Below, in pieces: positions 32,101 through 42,711 of a stretch of 64,000 bases of DNA. A model generated the notes under the pieces. That model made no database searches. It was not told the origin of the DNA and saw nothing but the letters and a program-made list of their open reading frames with translations. Both the position numbers and the translations under genes were made by a program. Position 1 is the first letter of the stretch. Every line of letters begins with the position of its first letter. Origin of the DNA: Eunapius fragilis (Eukaryota > Porifera > Demospongiae > Spongillida > Spongillidae); contig OY811980.1 in NCBI GenBank assembly GCA_963681505.1, positions 518,501 to 582,500 on the forward strand. Direction: 5' to 3'.

Positions 32101-33985
32101 TCATAGCCTTACGCGCAACTGGTCCATTGCCGTGCCCACTGCGCGTATTTTAAGGGAGGGCACTGATGGTTACCTTCAGCCGGGTCCCCAGACGTGCGAC
32201 TAAGTGTTGATTACATCACAATGATTCTATTAATTAACCCGTTAGTACAGGCGGGAAAAGCGAAGGGCATATAAAAAGGGGTAATCGATTTGCTACCGAT
32301 TTCTGCATATGAAGGAAACGAATATCGACTAATCGCGACTAAGAAAAACAGAATCGGTTATTTCGACTAAAGGAAATTCTGAAATCGGTAACCTGCTATT
32401 CTACTAAGTGCATAGTCGACCGAATAGGTAATCGCGAATAACCGATTAACCTACAATACTTGAAAATCGGTTACACACCCAACTAAGCTCAAGTAACGTA
32501 TTCATCATTACGTTAGCGGCTCACGAATGAAGCACATTCCTTAAAAGAGTATATATATGTTTAGAGGCGCCAGGCATTGCTGAGATGCATGCGCATATAC
32601 ATCCTTATCCCAACGTGTGATCCCACATCAAACACATGCCGTCTCTTTTTCTTATGCTTTTCCCACATACGCCATAGATATTATACGGAAGGGATTGGAA
32701 ACGGATCACGTGATGCAATACATTGCATAGGCTGGCTTACGGCCTGTCACTGTAGGATCAATTAACACGTTTGCCACTGCGTTTCAGATACTTTTTCGAA
32801 GAAAACCGGTCGTTGTGTATAGTTTGAGGCTTTTTCCTTTATTCTGTCACTTGCTTAAGAGGTATGGATATTAGTAGATATGTTTTTATGACTGTAAATG
32901 ATTTTAGACCCGAGTTTTTTTAAAGACCCGCGTTCCGTGTCTTTGCGAAGCCTTTGTGGGCGTGTAGGAAACGTTAGCGTTGTCATATTGGCTACTTTAT
33001 TGTAGAATCGAGTGGAGCTTCGTGAGACAAATCGAACTGGCTAGGTATTATCTCAAAAGCTCTTGGCGCACTTCAGATGCCCACAACCAGTCTCATGTCA
33101 AAATCTTTATTGCCAACTTTTGTACGAGTGTACAACACGCATTTGAGATAATACCTAGCCAGTTCGATTTGTCTCACGAAGCTCCACTCGATTCTACAAC
33201 AAAGTAGCCAATATGACAACGCTAACGTTTCCTACACGCCCACAAAGGCTTCGCAAAGACACGGAACGCGGGTCTTTAAAAAAACTCGGGTCTAAAATCA
33301 TTTACAGTCATAAAAACATATCTAAAAATATCCATACCTTTTAAGCAAGTGACAGAATAAAGGAAAAAACCTCAAACTATACACAACGACCGGTTTTCTT
33401 CGAAAAAGTATCTGAAACCATAGATATTATCCGCCATTTTATTTCATTTTTCTGGAACCTGTTGATTGGTGTTAAAGACTTCCGTTTCCAATCCCTTCCG
33501 TATAATATCTATGCATACGCGGATTCCAGCGAAATAATGTGCTGAAAACTGAAAACTGCATGTCCACCCAACTACACTTATACAATTCATTGCATGTAAT
33601 AATAGCCAGGTATAGCCGGCGTACTTTTTGTTACCATTGCCGACGTAGTGGTTCAACTCCGTAACAAATGATCCGAATACATCTTTGGAGGTCGTAGGGT
33701 CCGGCATCTGAATTTCTTGAATTAGCAGAATATCGTAAAGTTTGATGATCTGTATGTAGCATGCGGGCAAGAAATATATAATTATCAATAAAGGCGATAT
33801 ATCTGCCTGGATGAAGTTGTTCTCACATCGAAGAGAACTGTTTTAACGTTGTATGTCACTGTTCCAACAGTCAATGTCTTTCCAAGTTTCGTTACACCAA
33901 AATCTTTTATATTGAAAGCTCCGATCCATATGGAGGAGACAGCATTGGAGAGTCCGAGAATGACTAACAAACCAATTCCATACAT
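27088..33985 (-). CDS. Secreted DNase I-like endonuclease (7 exons, 311 aa)
   Basis: A divalent-metal-dependent DNase I family nuclease, predicted secreted. Minus-strand exons: 33827-33985, 33625-33749, 28090-28176, 27936-28039, 27501-27868, 27247-27298, 27088-27128. They total 936 nt (311 aa plus stop) and all phases agree. Residues 1-18 (MYGIGLLVILGLSNAVSS) look like a signal peptide. Family landmarks: IGAFNIKDFG near the N-terminus, LLIQEIQ (metal-binding Glu), LVGLHARP (catalytic His), VIFLGDFNAG (Asp/Asn), PYDKIAV (Asp) and VSDHFPTAMEL (Asp-His). All key residues are present, so it is probably functional. Intron 2 is 5.4 kb and full of transposons; the other introns are 50-372 bp. The last exon (12 residues) is the least certain. 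The best match is the DNASE1/DNASE1L group; I do not assign a symbol. Confidence 0.87.
28540..29860. mobile_element. TIR DNA transposon with THAP-domain remnant
   Basis: Terminal inverted repeats of about 80 bp: tatagacctttttcat...gccatcttgg at 28540-28617, mirrored by ccaagatggcgg...atgaaaaaggtctata at 29783-29860. Inside, plus-strand 28660-28910 encodes pieces of a THAP zinc-finger domain (FHRISAVINHIGGER, ELSQRRRDGCLDALSRQG, then in another frame LYNKFNQDW), broken by frame changes. A (CA)n run at 29053-29113 is internal. The rest is unassigned. Non-autonomous or dead. Confidence 0.75.
29861..30460. other. Unassigned DNA between two TIR elements (DNase intron 2)
   Basis: About 600 bp with no recognisable coding segment. 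A 102-codon minus-strand ORF (30084-30392) shows no motif. Confidence 0.4.
30704..31580 (+). pseudogene. SWIM zinc-finger protein of the TIR element (probably broken)
   Basis: The first exon begins MSGISNAACEVTLTED and reads to about 30878 (SSKSWI|gtttg). Later segments: GWKLVTDANFKDIARSIPQ (about 31081-31138), GYAHWASGRLSECQSNFL (ORF 31193-31459), then after gtaag...tag GMSASCTHVSALLHALQSTW, stop at 31578-31580. The CDCAAG...CTHVSALLHAL pattern (CxC...CxH) is a SWIM zinc finger. The second segment needs a frame change near 31040, so the gene is probably degraded. No YqaJ nuclease domain follows. Its 3' end overlaps the antisense THAP ORF. Confidence 0.7.
31538..32026 (-). CDS. THAP-type zinc-finger protein of the TIR element
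   Basis: An uninterrupted minus-strand ORF. An internal Met gives MPGDRCAVCGITKTTDPN as a likely start. The N-terminal THAP domain (C2CH) is complete: C-x2-C (CAVCG), FHRIPKDP, W (KWTDAL) and VCSRHF. A basic stretch and a Thr/Ser-rich tail follow; there is no transposase core. THAP domains bind DNA in transposases (P element, Kolobok) and in derived regulators. Here it lies wholly within an element, so it is probably a transposon accessory or DNA-binding protein. Confidence 0.8.
   Translation of the reverse strand: MIRRVTDSEMPGDRCAVCGITKTTDPNISFHRIPKDPIMRAKWTDALHLQKENLGSSSRVCSRHFQKGDPRNSPSLFLWKRIKQDSRAQRAKNREARRLFTITPERVTTCSSAAIVSDINTTPSTSTPLPQILIAQVGDQLDTNYTVYELLGPSGLQRMKEC
32781..33418. 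repeat. Long near-perfect hairpin (276-bp arms, 85-bp loop)
   Basis: Left arm 32781-33057 (starts gtttcagatactttttcg) and right arm 33143-33418 (ends cgaaaaagtatctgaaac) are reverse complements with very few differences, around an 85-bp centre. A further pair outside, catagatattatacggaagg at about 32665 and ccttccgtataatatctatg near 33494-33513, extends the symmetry to about 32665-33513. It lies in DNase intron 2, about 110 bp from exon 2. It is foldback-transposon-like, and its transcript would form a long dsRNA. Confidence 0.92.
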
Positions 33986-34150
33986 GCCTCAGTTATGAGT
34001 GATGTATCAGCGGGAGTCCTAGAGCCCGTGTTAGCACTTGCACTTCTCAGTAAACCTTATATATAGAGCGAGGGATATCAAACCACAATAAACACCCTGC
34101 ATTTCCTATCTGTTTATACACTTTGTATTCGCCTCTGTATTCACAGTTCT

Positions 34151-35804
34151 TTCCGTTGTGTGGTATAAACATTTATGCCACGGCATAAGCAATTTCTTGC
34201 GGTGGTGGTAAATATTATATTCGCGGGGGGATCTATAACTAGAACAGTGGAACTCAATGTCTGGGGGGCCAGTTAGAAAAGAAAAAAGTTTACTGCAAAT
34301 GATGTCGAAATTCGTTTATTATGACGATTTAAATTGAACTGTACAAACAGTACAATTAAGACACCGAGCAGTAACTTCAAGCTAGCAATACACATCATGC
34401 AAATAAACATAATATACTTCTGTTATAGTTTTCTGCAATTAAGTTCTGCAAACCTATGCACTACTACTTTCCCAACCACCCACCATCTGTATTTCACTTA
34501 AACCTGCTTTTTACCATGCAGAAGATTTGAAATTCAATATCTGGATGCCGTCATTGCTTGTGGTTGCCTCTGAATGTGCTACCATATTCCTCTATGCGCA
34601 AAGTCCATGGACCTTATGTATATATCTTCTACATTTAGTTATCCTTCCCTTTCCTTCTCGCGCTTGTCCCATGTGACACTAGACTTTATAAACTAATATT
34701 CAATCCTAACCACCATTTATATACCAGCCTGAAACTCTGAAGGGTCAAGGTGGAGATTGAACCCAGGAGTCGGTACAACCTGGAGCCATGAGGAAGCATG
34801 GGGCAGATAGAAGTTGTGCTTTATATATTAGGCAGAGATAAAGATTGGAAGAGCAGCCTAAATGAATGGACTTCAAGTCTTTTTGGTGGCCTAGTAACTG
34901 CAAAACACTCCTTCCATCAAAACAGTGGAATGAGGAGCTGTAGCATTGTAAAGAATTTTGTTGGAACTACTGTCAGATGCTGTGAGAGATGCAATATAGG
35001 CTGCTGGAGTAGTGTGATAGGCAGTGCAGTCCAAGGCCACCTCTACTTAGGCTAATTTGGCCCTGTTGCCAAGCAGCATCTGGGGACATATAGAGTACAT
35101 ACTCCCACACATATGTAAGCACCTTCTCACATGTACGTGCTAAAATGCTCTCCTGAAAAGACCCTCCCATCATTATAAACAAATGCAAGCAATCTTGCAC
35201 TCTGCATATCATGCAATTCCTAAGGCATAGGCGTTGTCAGGGTAACTACAGAATGATCTAAGCACGTTCAAATTTTTTTGTGGTATGAGCTAGGGAGTTG
35301 TATTTGTTTTGTGCAGTTAAAATGTTCTGCCAGATTAAGGTGTTGTAAAGTGTTCAAGTGTATAGAGGACAGTCTATTGAGGTCTGCATGGATCTTGAAA
35401 CTTTAATAGGAAGTCCCATTATAGCAGTCTAAAGGATTTTTCAATCAGGTAAGGCAAAGCATATTAGCTTAGGCTCCATCTTACCCTTCCTGCCTAGTGT
35501 TCATGCTTAGACATGCATGCACACATAAATCTGTTCAGCATTATGATTCATGTAAAATGAACCTAATTTTGCATAAGAGAACACTGATTCATATAGGCGT
35601 GGGTGCATGAAGATAGGCATCCAAGCTGCACAGCAAGGAATTGCTTATGGTCTGGTATAAACATGTTTATACCACACCATAAGCAATTCAATTCCTTATG
35701 GTCTGGTATAAACATGTTTATACCACACCATAAGCAATTCAATTCCTTGTTCATACCACACAATTCTTTGTGTGTTATAAACATATTTATACCACACAAC
35801 GGAA
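34151..35804. mobile_element. TIR element with internal stacked palindromes
   Basis: ttccgttgtgtggtataaac at 34151 is mirrored by atttataccacacaacggaa ending at 35804. Near the right end (35640-35745) a 52-bp palindromic unit, ttgcttatggt...accataagcaa around ggtataaacatgtttatacc, is tandemly repeated twice. The left end shows a related ccacggcataagcaatt. The interior encodes nothing recognisable. Non-autonomous DNA transposon candidate. Confidence 0.65.
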
Positions 35805-37580
35805 GGAGAATCTAGAACCAAGTCTTTAAGTATAAGGGTGAGGTGTGTACAGGTAAGTTTATTTTCATTCGAGCCAAAGGGTATGTGAAAGTAAGGCGCG
35901 TTTGCATGCACTGCTGGGTGTATAGCTGACAAAAACCACCTTCTAATGAGATTCCATCACCAAGTGAACACTCATTAGCGGTGGTTGTAGCGATCGCTAG
36001 GAACACAAACACCTAGCCTAACATCACTATGAATGGGGCATATCTTCCCAATGTGAGATATGCAAATTGTCGCAATGTGCGAGCCGCTACTGTTAGTGAG
36101 AGACTGACAGCACAAACGGCATGATTGAGATGCATCGATCAGCACGTAAACCACCTACATGGCACATAAGGTATGTGCATCTTGTGCAAGTGCCGGCCTG
36201 CGTACAATATGATTTGGCCTGCGTACAATATGATGTGGCCTGCGTACAATATGAGTGAAGGAATTACAGTACAACACAAACTGTGTCAACAGAACCTTAC
36301 CAAGCATCATGTCCTACAAGCTTTAATTTTCAGATGCCTATCCCTAGCTGAAATGAATTACCCGGTCCACCAAACCAATCACAGTTAGCCACAGGAACAG
36401 CAATGGCTACAAATCCAAAGAAGCTCAAGAGTACCCTGGACGAACAAAGCATAAAATAAATAAATAATAATGTAACACCTTATGTTAAGAGGACCAGTGC
36501 AGGTATAGATTGATAAGGATTTACCTGGAATATCAGACTCGCTACAAGTTCCAGAATGTCTAATTTTGGTGCATTAGGGGATAGGAGTGCAGTTATCACC
36601 ATACCATACAATAACTCATCTTTGTTTTGGCAATGAGCACACCATTTTCAGCTGTGCGAAAATGAAAAGCATGACAGAAGAAAAAAGAACAGTGTTTGGA
36701 GTGATGACCTACATTATATGCTCATGCATTTGCTACATTGTCAATGGGGATATGATGGTGATTCGGTACAACAAATGTGTATGGTTTCATACAACTTGTA
36801 GCTTCAGCATTACATGTCAAATATGGGACATCAGAAAATCATTTATATTTTTGGACAGCTTTGCCAACCATTCAAACAGAGAACACAGATCAATTGCGCT
36901 TAGGTCCTTGCCTTTTTTATTTGCAAATGGGCTTTCCCTAAGAAAAATTATCGTCAAGTCTCTTGCCAAGACTTGCCAAGCATTACCTTGACTTGGAAAG
37001 TCTTGCCATGCCTTGCCAAGAAGTGATGAAGTAATAGTGTTCATTAAAACATATCCAAATGAGATGATATTATAGTTCAATTATGTTCAAACATGTTTGG
37101 CTGCCTAACTAATATCTATTAACATTGTCAATAACAACTACCACTGACTTAGCTATTATTGCTCTAATTTGGACTGCAATGATATTTGAACATTCTTGAA
37201 TGATCTTAATAACTGTTAGCTGCCGGAATGTCAATTTCTTTACACATGTTCAGACACTCTCTGCATGTTGGTCCAGCTTCTTTCAAGAGAGATGTAACTT
37301 GATATGGACTGAGTAGCACCATGCATGTATGGGTTGAGAGGTGTGTACAAATGATTGTATTCTTCTAAATTTCATAGTATTTGTTGATGGTTCTATATAA
37401 GCACAAACACTGCTGTCTCGTTCTGAAGCTTTAGTGGTTGATGCTCAGTATAGCACCCCATGCCTCAGCAACTTTACTATTCGGCCAGTGCAACAAAGTG
37501 CATTTCTCTCGTCAGCATTGGGTTCTTCAATGGATGGATAGGTATCCTGCCCAATGCATGCCATACTGTGCACCTAGATT
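35805..37580. other. Unassigned interval
   Basis: No convincing gene. Two short minus-strand ORFs start with hydrophobic leader-like stretches (FVFLAIATTTANE near 36000; LLSFFGFVAIAVPVAN near 36420) but have no recognisable body. Small repeats: ggcctgcgtacaatatga three times at 36195-36254, and cttgccaag motifs at 36960-37020. Confidence 0.35.
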
Positions 37581-37589
37581 GCTTCTCAG

Positions 37590-38340
37590 CATGGTTTGCA
37601 TAAGTAAATCATCAAACTTGGATTAAATGGTCTGACTAACATCAATATTAAATAGCATTTGCTGATAGAAAGAACTTTTTCCATGAGACAATTGCTTATA
37701 GTGCCCATTTTTGCTTTCAAAAGCAAATGTTGACTGTGTCCATAGTGGTCCCCACATTCGAGCATACATTGGTAAGTGCAACAGCATGTGAACATTGGCT
37801 GTGCAGTTTTTTTCCCCATAAAGCTCAGGCATTAATGAAATAAAATCCTTTATCATCATTCCAATGAAATAGATTCCTGGAGCAGTATATGAAGAGCAGA
37901 TACCAACAACACATAGTGGTGATAGTAGAGTGATGGTAGGTGACCTTTAAGGATAGGCACTGAATAAAACAGCAACCAGTTTTTTAAATTCCGAGGCCTT
38001 CCAATAATTTAAGTGCTTAGAAATTGACTGAGGTCGCCGACTAAATTCATGTGGAGGGCGTTGCTTTTCAAGAAGTTGATCAATAATATGAAGATGTTTG
38101 CCCAAGTAATATGGCTCTTCGTGGTTACAAGAATCAAACCACAGATGCATTAATCGCTTTACTACTCCTTCTAGCACACAATGCATACAGTCAAGAGGAA
38201 TTTGAATTACTAAATTTAATATTGATGACAATGGAGAAACACCTTTGACGCCATTAAAGTTGACTAGATTAATGGAGTGACCCTCGCAGTGCACCAGACA
38301 CCTGATAGATCGTGCCACTTTAGTGGACTGAACGTCTTGG
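37590..38340 (-). pseudogene. CACTA/EnSpm-type transposase (TNP2/Transposase_21-like) fragment
   Basis: Minus strand 37947-38318 reads NFNGVKGVSPLSSILN, DCMHCVLEGVVKRLMHLWFD, PYYLGKHLHIID and PPHEFSRRPQSISKH. The adjacent frame gives LKGHLPSLYYHHYVLL, and 37623-37859 gives NVHMLLHLPMYARMWGPLW and FAFESKNGHYKQLSHG. This is the central-to-C-terminal part of the transposase family common in invertebrate CACTA elements. At least one frameshift (near 37960) and tandem stops near 37862 show it is dead. Confidence 0.82.
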
Positions 38341-39249
38341 GAACTGACTTTTTGATAAAATCACATGCCGTGCTTCACATTGATTATGGAAAAATAGAGG
38401 TGGAAGTGAGTAGAGAACTAGGGTCTTTGTAAATGATTTGTTATATGCGTGCATGTTCAGTAATACTCATGTCTAATGAAATCACTTTTGAAGTAAAAAC
38501 ACATGCAAGCACGTAGAAAATGCGAGCGTAAAACTAGTTAGTTTCATTACTTCGTTTCTGGCACGTGATTACAACTGGCTTAATGCCAATCCTTGAAATG
38601 TTTGGTCCTAAACGTAAAGTAAACTCCATATATTTCCTTTCTTTAGTTGTAGCCACTATCCATAATAACACACCCACAGAAATAGTCTCTCAAAAATGAA
38701 CTCATATGAGACCTCCACTGCATGTTCATATCACATGGTCTCCTCCACATGGTCATGTCCCATGGCCTCCACGTCGCTGATAATTTTTACGAATACGCAT
38801 GTAACTTGAATCAGTATTAGTTGTGCAGGAAGCATGTATAGGAGCCAAGGGAGCAATTGAGTGCCCCCACACTTATATCCGCATTGCCACCACCTTTATT
38901 GTGTAAAGCGGGAGGGAGCAGGGGAAGTTTTACACACCATCTTACAAATTCAAAAGTCTCTCCTGTCAATAGACATAGCCATTTATTAACCACCACCCCC
39001 CTCCCCCTCCCCACCCCCCACCCTACACCACCTTTAACTACATTTCTATGCATCTGGGTGCGTGGGTAGATGCATAGCATGCATTGAATTTATGTGATGT
39101 AAGTGTACTGGACTAGTTGGACATACTGGGCAGTGTGTTGTATGTACAGCTGGACCCTTTACTGGACTATATGTTCCCATCTCAAGCACCTCCCTCTCTC
39201 TTCCCCTCCCACCACCCCCTCTCTCTCCATCCCTCTCCATCTCTCTCCA

Positions 39250-39570
39250 GTTCCTCCTAACATCACCTCGCGTGTGACTGGCTTCACCTATACTGTGAAT
39301 GCATCTGATCCAGTGACATTTCAGTGCACAGCCACTGGTATTCCTCCTCCTCTCATCACCTTCTACAACAGTTCAGGACTTCTCAACTCTACTGTGGACC
39401 CAAGGGTCACCATCAGTGATGACCCCATCACTGGCTACGTAATGATTGGAGACCAGAATGTCTCCACTGTCTCCACAAGTGTGACCATTAATGGTACAAG
39501 GGATAGAGACTCTGGGTACTACACTTGTAAGGCATCTAAACAGGAGCAGTCATGTTATTATCCAGAATAG
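39250..39570 (+). CDS. Isolated Ig-like domain exon
   Basis: After a ctctctccag acceptor the exon reads VPPNITSRVTGFTYTVNA, VTFQCTATGIPPPLITFY and RDRDSGYYTCKASK. These are the B-strand Cys, the DxGxYxC F-strand motif and the A'/G strands of an I-set/C2 immunoglobulin domain. N-glycosylation sites (NIT, NSS, NST, NVS, NGT) imply an extracellular protein. The frame runs into TAG at 39568. I find no signal peptide, membrane segment or second domain nearby, so it is part of an unrecognised gene or a fragment. Sequence upstream (38400-39240) shows nothing else. Confidence 0.6.
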   Translation, partial: VPPNITSRVTGFTYTVNASDPVTFQCTATGIPPPLITFYNSSGLLNSTVDPRVTISDDPITGYVMIGDQNVSTVSTSVTINGTRDRDSGYYTCKASKQEQSCYYPE

Positions 39571-40055
39571 GTGTACATGTGGGTGTGGCTAACGTCATTC
39601 CCCAATTATTAGTCTACATGCTTCAGTTTCAGTTGCAGCACACCTATATAAAATTCTCGTCAAGAGAACACTTTTATAAAATAGCTAGTGGGGTACCATG
39701 AATGCATATATATATATAATTATAATTATAATTATAATTATATATATATATATATATATAATAACTTAGTCAGCAGTCCTCCTCCAGTGTTGAAGAGCTA
39801 ATCCATCCTTAGTAATGAGCAGATATAGAAAAAGGGTGCACAATATAAACTACCATGGACATTCACAGGCATCCATCCATACACATATACAAGCAATACA
39901 TATGAACGAGCGATACTGAAACATACCGTACGAAATACGATCGCCTGATCTACTATATACCACGTAGCACTGATACGCGGGGTTAAAAAATTTTGGGGAC
40001 CATTGCGTAATCGCATATTCAATCATCTCGGAAGAATGGGAATTGGGTTGCTAAC
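39571..40055. other. AT-rich gap with (TA)n/(TTATAA)n tract
   Basis: 39705-39760 is an alternating AT and ttataa tract. No coding signal. Confidence 0.6.
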
Positions 40056-40059
40056 GAAA

Positions 40060-40190
40060 AAGTGGCGCGAAATGTAGAGCTACTTTGAAAATCTATATCT
40101 CCGAAACGGATAAGAAAAAACTTAACGATCTGCTTAAATCAATAGCTACAGGACTCTTTTATGTACACTCCAAATTTGACATGTTATCAT
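40060..40190. repeat. Diverged single copy of the 26090-26425 repeat family
   Basis: gtggcgcgaaatg...ccgaaacggataag...aaacttaacgatctg...aaatcaatagctacaggac...ccaaatttgacatg parallels the right arm of the palindrome at 26290-26425 at about two thirds of positions. No mirrored second arm is seen here. Confidence 0.7.
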
Positions 40191-41590
40191 CACTCGTATC
40201 TGGAGAAATGTGGAATTGTAACCCATTGGGTCAGAGACCTTTGCAGCCATGGCATGGAAAATATGTAGAGCACCAAAATCAGTTTGCGCAGAGAGAAATG
40301 ATGTGTGAACAAGTGCACGAAATTTGAAAGGAAAATATTAAAGCGTTGTGAAGATATGTTGCGTTGTGTAACGTACAATTTTATAGTGATAACATTTAAA
40401 CTCCAGAACTGGGAGATTTTGCTGGATACTGTCCCAATTAATTATATAGATAATATAATGATCATATGGAATCAAAAACAGTTGAAGAGGTACGGAATGA
40501 CTGGAGAGGTCTAAGGGGCTTGTCCAAACTATTTTCGGGAAAGTTAGCGTCATTGTGACGTTTGGGAGGGAGTGGTTAAAGGCTATGCCGCTTCAAAATT
40601 TTATTGTCAGTCATGTACATTGAGTCATGTCTGATGCTGGGTGAATCTAATAAAACGTTAAGGGTGGGGGGGGGGGGGGGGGGGGGGGTAAAAATGTTAA
40701 CGTCACAATGACGCTAATTTTTCCAATGATATGCATATTTCAATTAGATGGTTCTATAATTAAAAGTCATACTAAATTTTTAGTAATGACGCTTTTTTTT
40801 TTCCCCGGGATGCCCTTATATTACAGAATGCCCAAAATATACATAGCTTCACATACCAGTGTAATAAAAATTATGTTATAAGTGATGTTGTAACATTAAA
40901 ATATTTAGCAGATATTAATTAACTATATTTGATTAATTAACTATTGTGTGCCACGCCCACCACAGTTGAAATTTCCCTTGCACAAACCAGTCTAAGAACT
41001 TTTCGCTGGGGTAATTTTGATCAATAGTTTGTGTTAGCAATCAAGATATGTGCCAATTCAATTAAATTACCAAGGTTCTTACATATAAGAAATTTCACAC
41101 TTCTTATGTTGATTATAAACACATTTGAACACATTCAAACTGGGGACTAGCTTGCCACTGTTGGGGACAGTGATGATCATGACAATCACTATAAAAAGCA
41201 ACGAGAGAGATATGGTTATGTACAGACCGAAGCCTGCCCAGCGGAACACACTTAATCGGGGAGGAGGGGTGGAGGTAGGAGCAGGAATGAAGGCCTTGAT
41301 GGAGGAGGTCTTTGAAGTAAGGTGGGAGATTAGACATGAGCGCATTTTTAATGAGAGAGCTGACAGAGATAGATACCTTTACTTCAGCATCTGCCAATAA
41401 AACATGTTCCTCGATCGGTAGTGTGCAGCACAACAGCGGGAAGGTCGGGGGACAAGAAATACATATATACATACACACACACCCTTCTCACACATGCATC
41501 CCTCCTCATGCACCCTCCCATACACACCCTCCCCTGACTAGATCAATTTCGCATCGGAGTACATGTATGAACAAAAATGAACGAAACAAT
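40191..41590. other. Mostly unassigned; possible transmembrane exon on the minus strand
   Basis: A G-run at 40668-40688 is flanked by taacgtcacaatgacg-type motifs in both orientations (about 40545 and 40700). Minus strand 41079-41345 encodes a hydrophobic stretch (FGLYITISLSLLFIVIVMII) that could be a membrane segment, but the flanks match nothing I know and splice limits are unclear. Confidence 0.3.
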
Positions 41591-41594
41591 TAAA

Positions 41595-41800
41595 TTAAAA
41601 CATTCCCTCTGAGGTATATAGGATTTGAAGGCAATGGTGGTGTAACAAGGAAGGAAACAAGGGTCTAATAATAGCGGAAAATATAATAGTCTTTTATTTA
41701 GCACATAAAAGCAACATAACATAAAAATATAGGACTATTAAGTTTCCCTTATTATGAGACCCTTGTTAATGAAGTGAAACAAGAAGCAATGGCTAATTAC
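41595..41800. mobile_element. Diverged relative of the MITE at 25675-25941
   Basis: aaaacattccctctgaggtatataggatttgaaggcaatggtggtgtaacaagg-type sequence parallels the left arm at 25685-25750. The mirrored half (taggactattaagt...ttatgagacccttgtt) follows after an AT-rich centre. Confidence 0.65.
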
Positions 41801-42245
41801 ATAATTACATTTAAGTAATATCTAACTATACAATACATACAGACAAACATGTATGATGTACAGAAATTCAGCCCATTGAGACAATAGACAGGGTGGTGGT
41901 AAGAAGACCTGCTTCCTTCCTTTGCAGGGTGCTGCACAGTATGGCAAAAGACAGATGACATCCCAGCCAGCTCATAATGAGGGAATATGCTTTGCCGTGC
42001 TTTACAGAAAGTAGATCAGCTAGTCAGTTGTAAAAAAAAAAAACGGTTGCTTCTCACCTCATTGCACCAGAGGTGGAAAAAACAAGGAGGTAAAAACACC
42101 TTGTTAAACATCTCGAATACGTTTTCCGTATTCCCTTTTCTTTGCTTGCTCATGGGTGCGGAAGAGAGCTGGAAGAGGTTAGGAAGCATAGCTGTCACAG
42201 GAGTACGCGTCCCCGCGTCCGGCCGGACTCATGGTCCTAGGATAC

Positions 42246-42587
42246 CAGCGGCGGATCCAGGGGGGGGGCACTCGGGGCACGTGCCCCCCCCCCCCCCCCC
42301 CCCCCCCTTCATTAATAAATTCATAACTTTTCGGGCCGCATTTTATAATATAGCTGCACGATTGCGCTGTCTTGCTGTCTATTGATATCCGCACGCATGA
42401 ACTCTATCTACTACTGTACTATATCCCGGGCCCCCGATACGCGATCATACTCCCCCCCCCCCGCCCTTCGTATCGGGCCAGAAACCAACAGCACCCCCCC
42501 CGGTCTTCGTTTTGGGCCAGAATCCGACAGCACCCCCCCCCCCCCCCCCCCCCCCCCGCTCCTCGTATCGGGCCATAAACCGACAGC

Positions 42588-42620
<33 letters not shown>

Positions 42621-42711
42621 CTTTTCGTATCGGGCCAGAAGCCGACCCCACCCCCAGCCACACCCACCATCCGTGCCCCCCCCCCCCCCCCAAAACCTGT
42701 ATCCGCCGCTG
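42246..42711. mobile_element. TIR element (cagcggcggat...atccgccgctg) with 5-bp target duplication
   Basis: The left end cagcggcggatccaggggg at 42246 mirrors the right end aacctgtatccgccgctg ending at 42711. gatac flanks it on both sides (42241-42245 and 42712-42716). Inside are C-runs and about four copies of cgtatcgggccagaa..ccgacagcac. The surrounding cctag|gatac|g.tgtcc matches the unoccupied motif cctaggatacgctgtcc at 47051-47067, i.e. an empty-site relative. Non-autonomous. Confidence 0.8.

Larger units (their letters stand above)
30461..32128. mobile_element. TIR DNA transposon carrying SWIM and THAP genes
   Basis: Inverted termini of about 70 bp: aatggaccagttgcgcgtaa...cgtgacgtcactgctggcgg at 30461-30531, mirrored by ccgccagctgtgacgtcacg...ttacgcgcaactggtccatt at 32055-32128. 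The two arms differ at only a few positions. The interior holds two convergent genes, a SWIM zinc-finger protein (+) and a THAP protein (-), and no visible DDE transposase. I see no clear target-site duplication. Co-occurrence of THAP and SWIM (and, in relatives, YqaJ nuclease) recalls the accessory genes of ISL2EU-type transposons; that link is from memory and tentative. Confidence 0.78.
28332..32479. other. Interval bounded by inverted gggtgtgtaac motifs
   Basis: gggtgtgtaac at 28332 is mirrored by gttacaccaccc-like gttacacaccc at 32469-32479. Both ends are rich in atcgatt/ttcgac motifs. It may be the ends of an older element into which the two TIR elements below inserted. The arms are too diverged for me to be sure. 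Confidence 0.35.
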
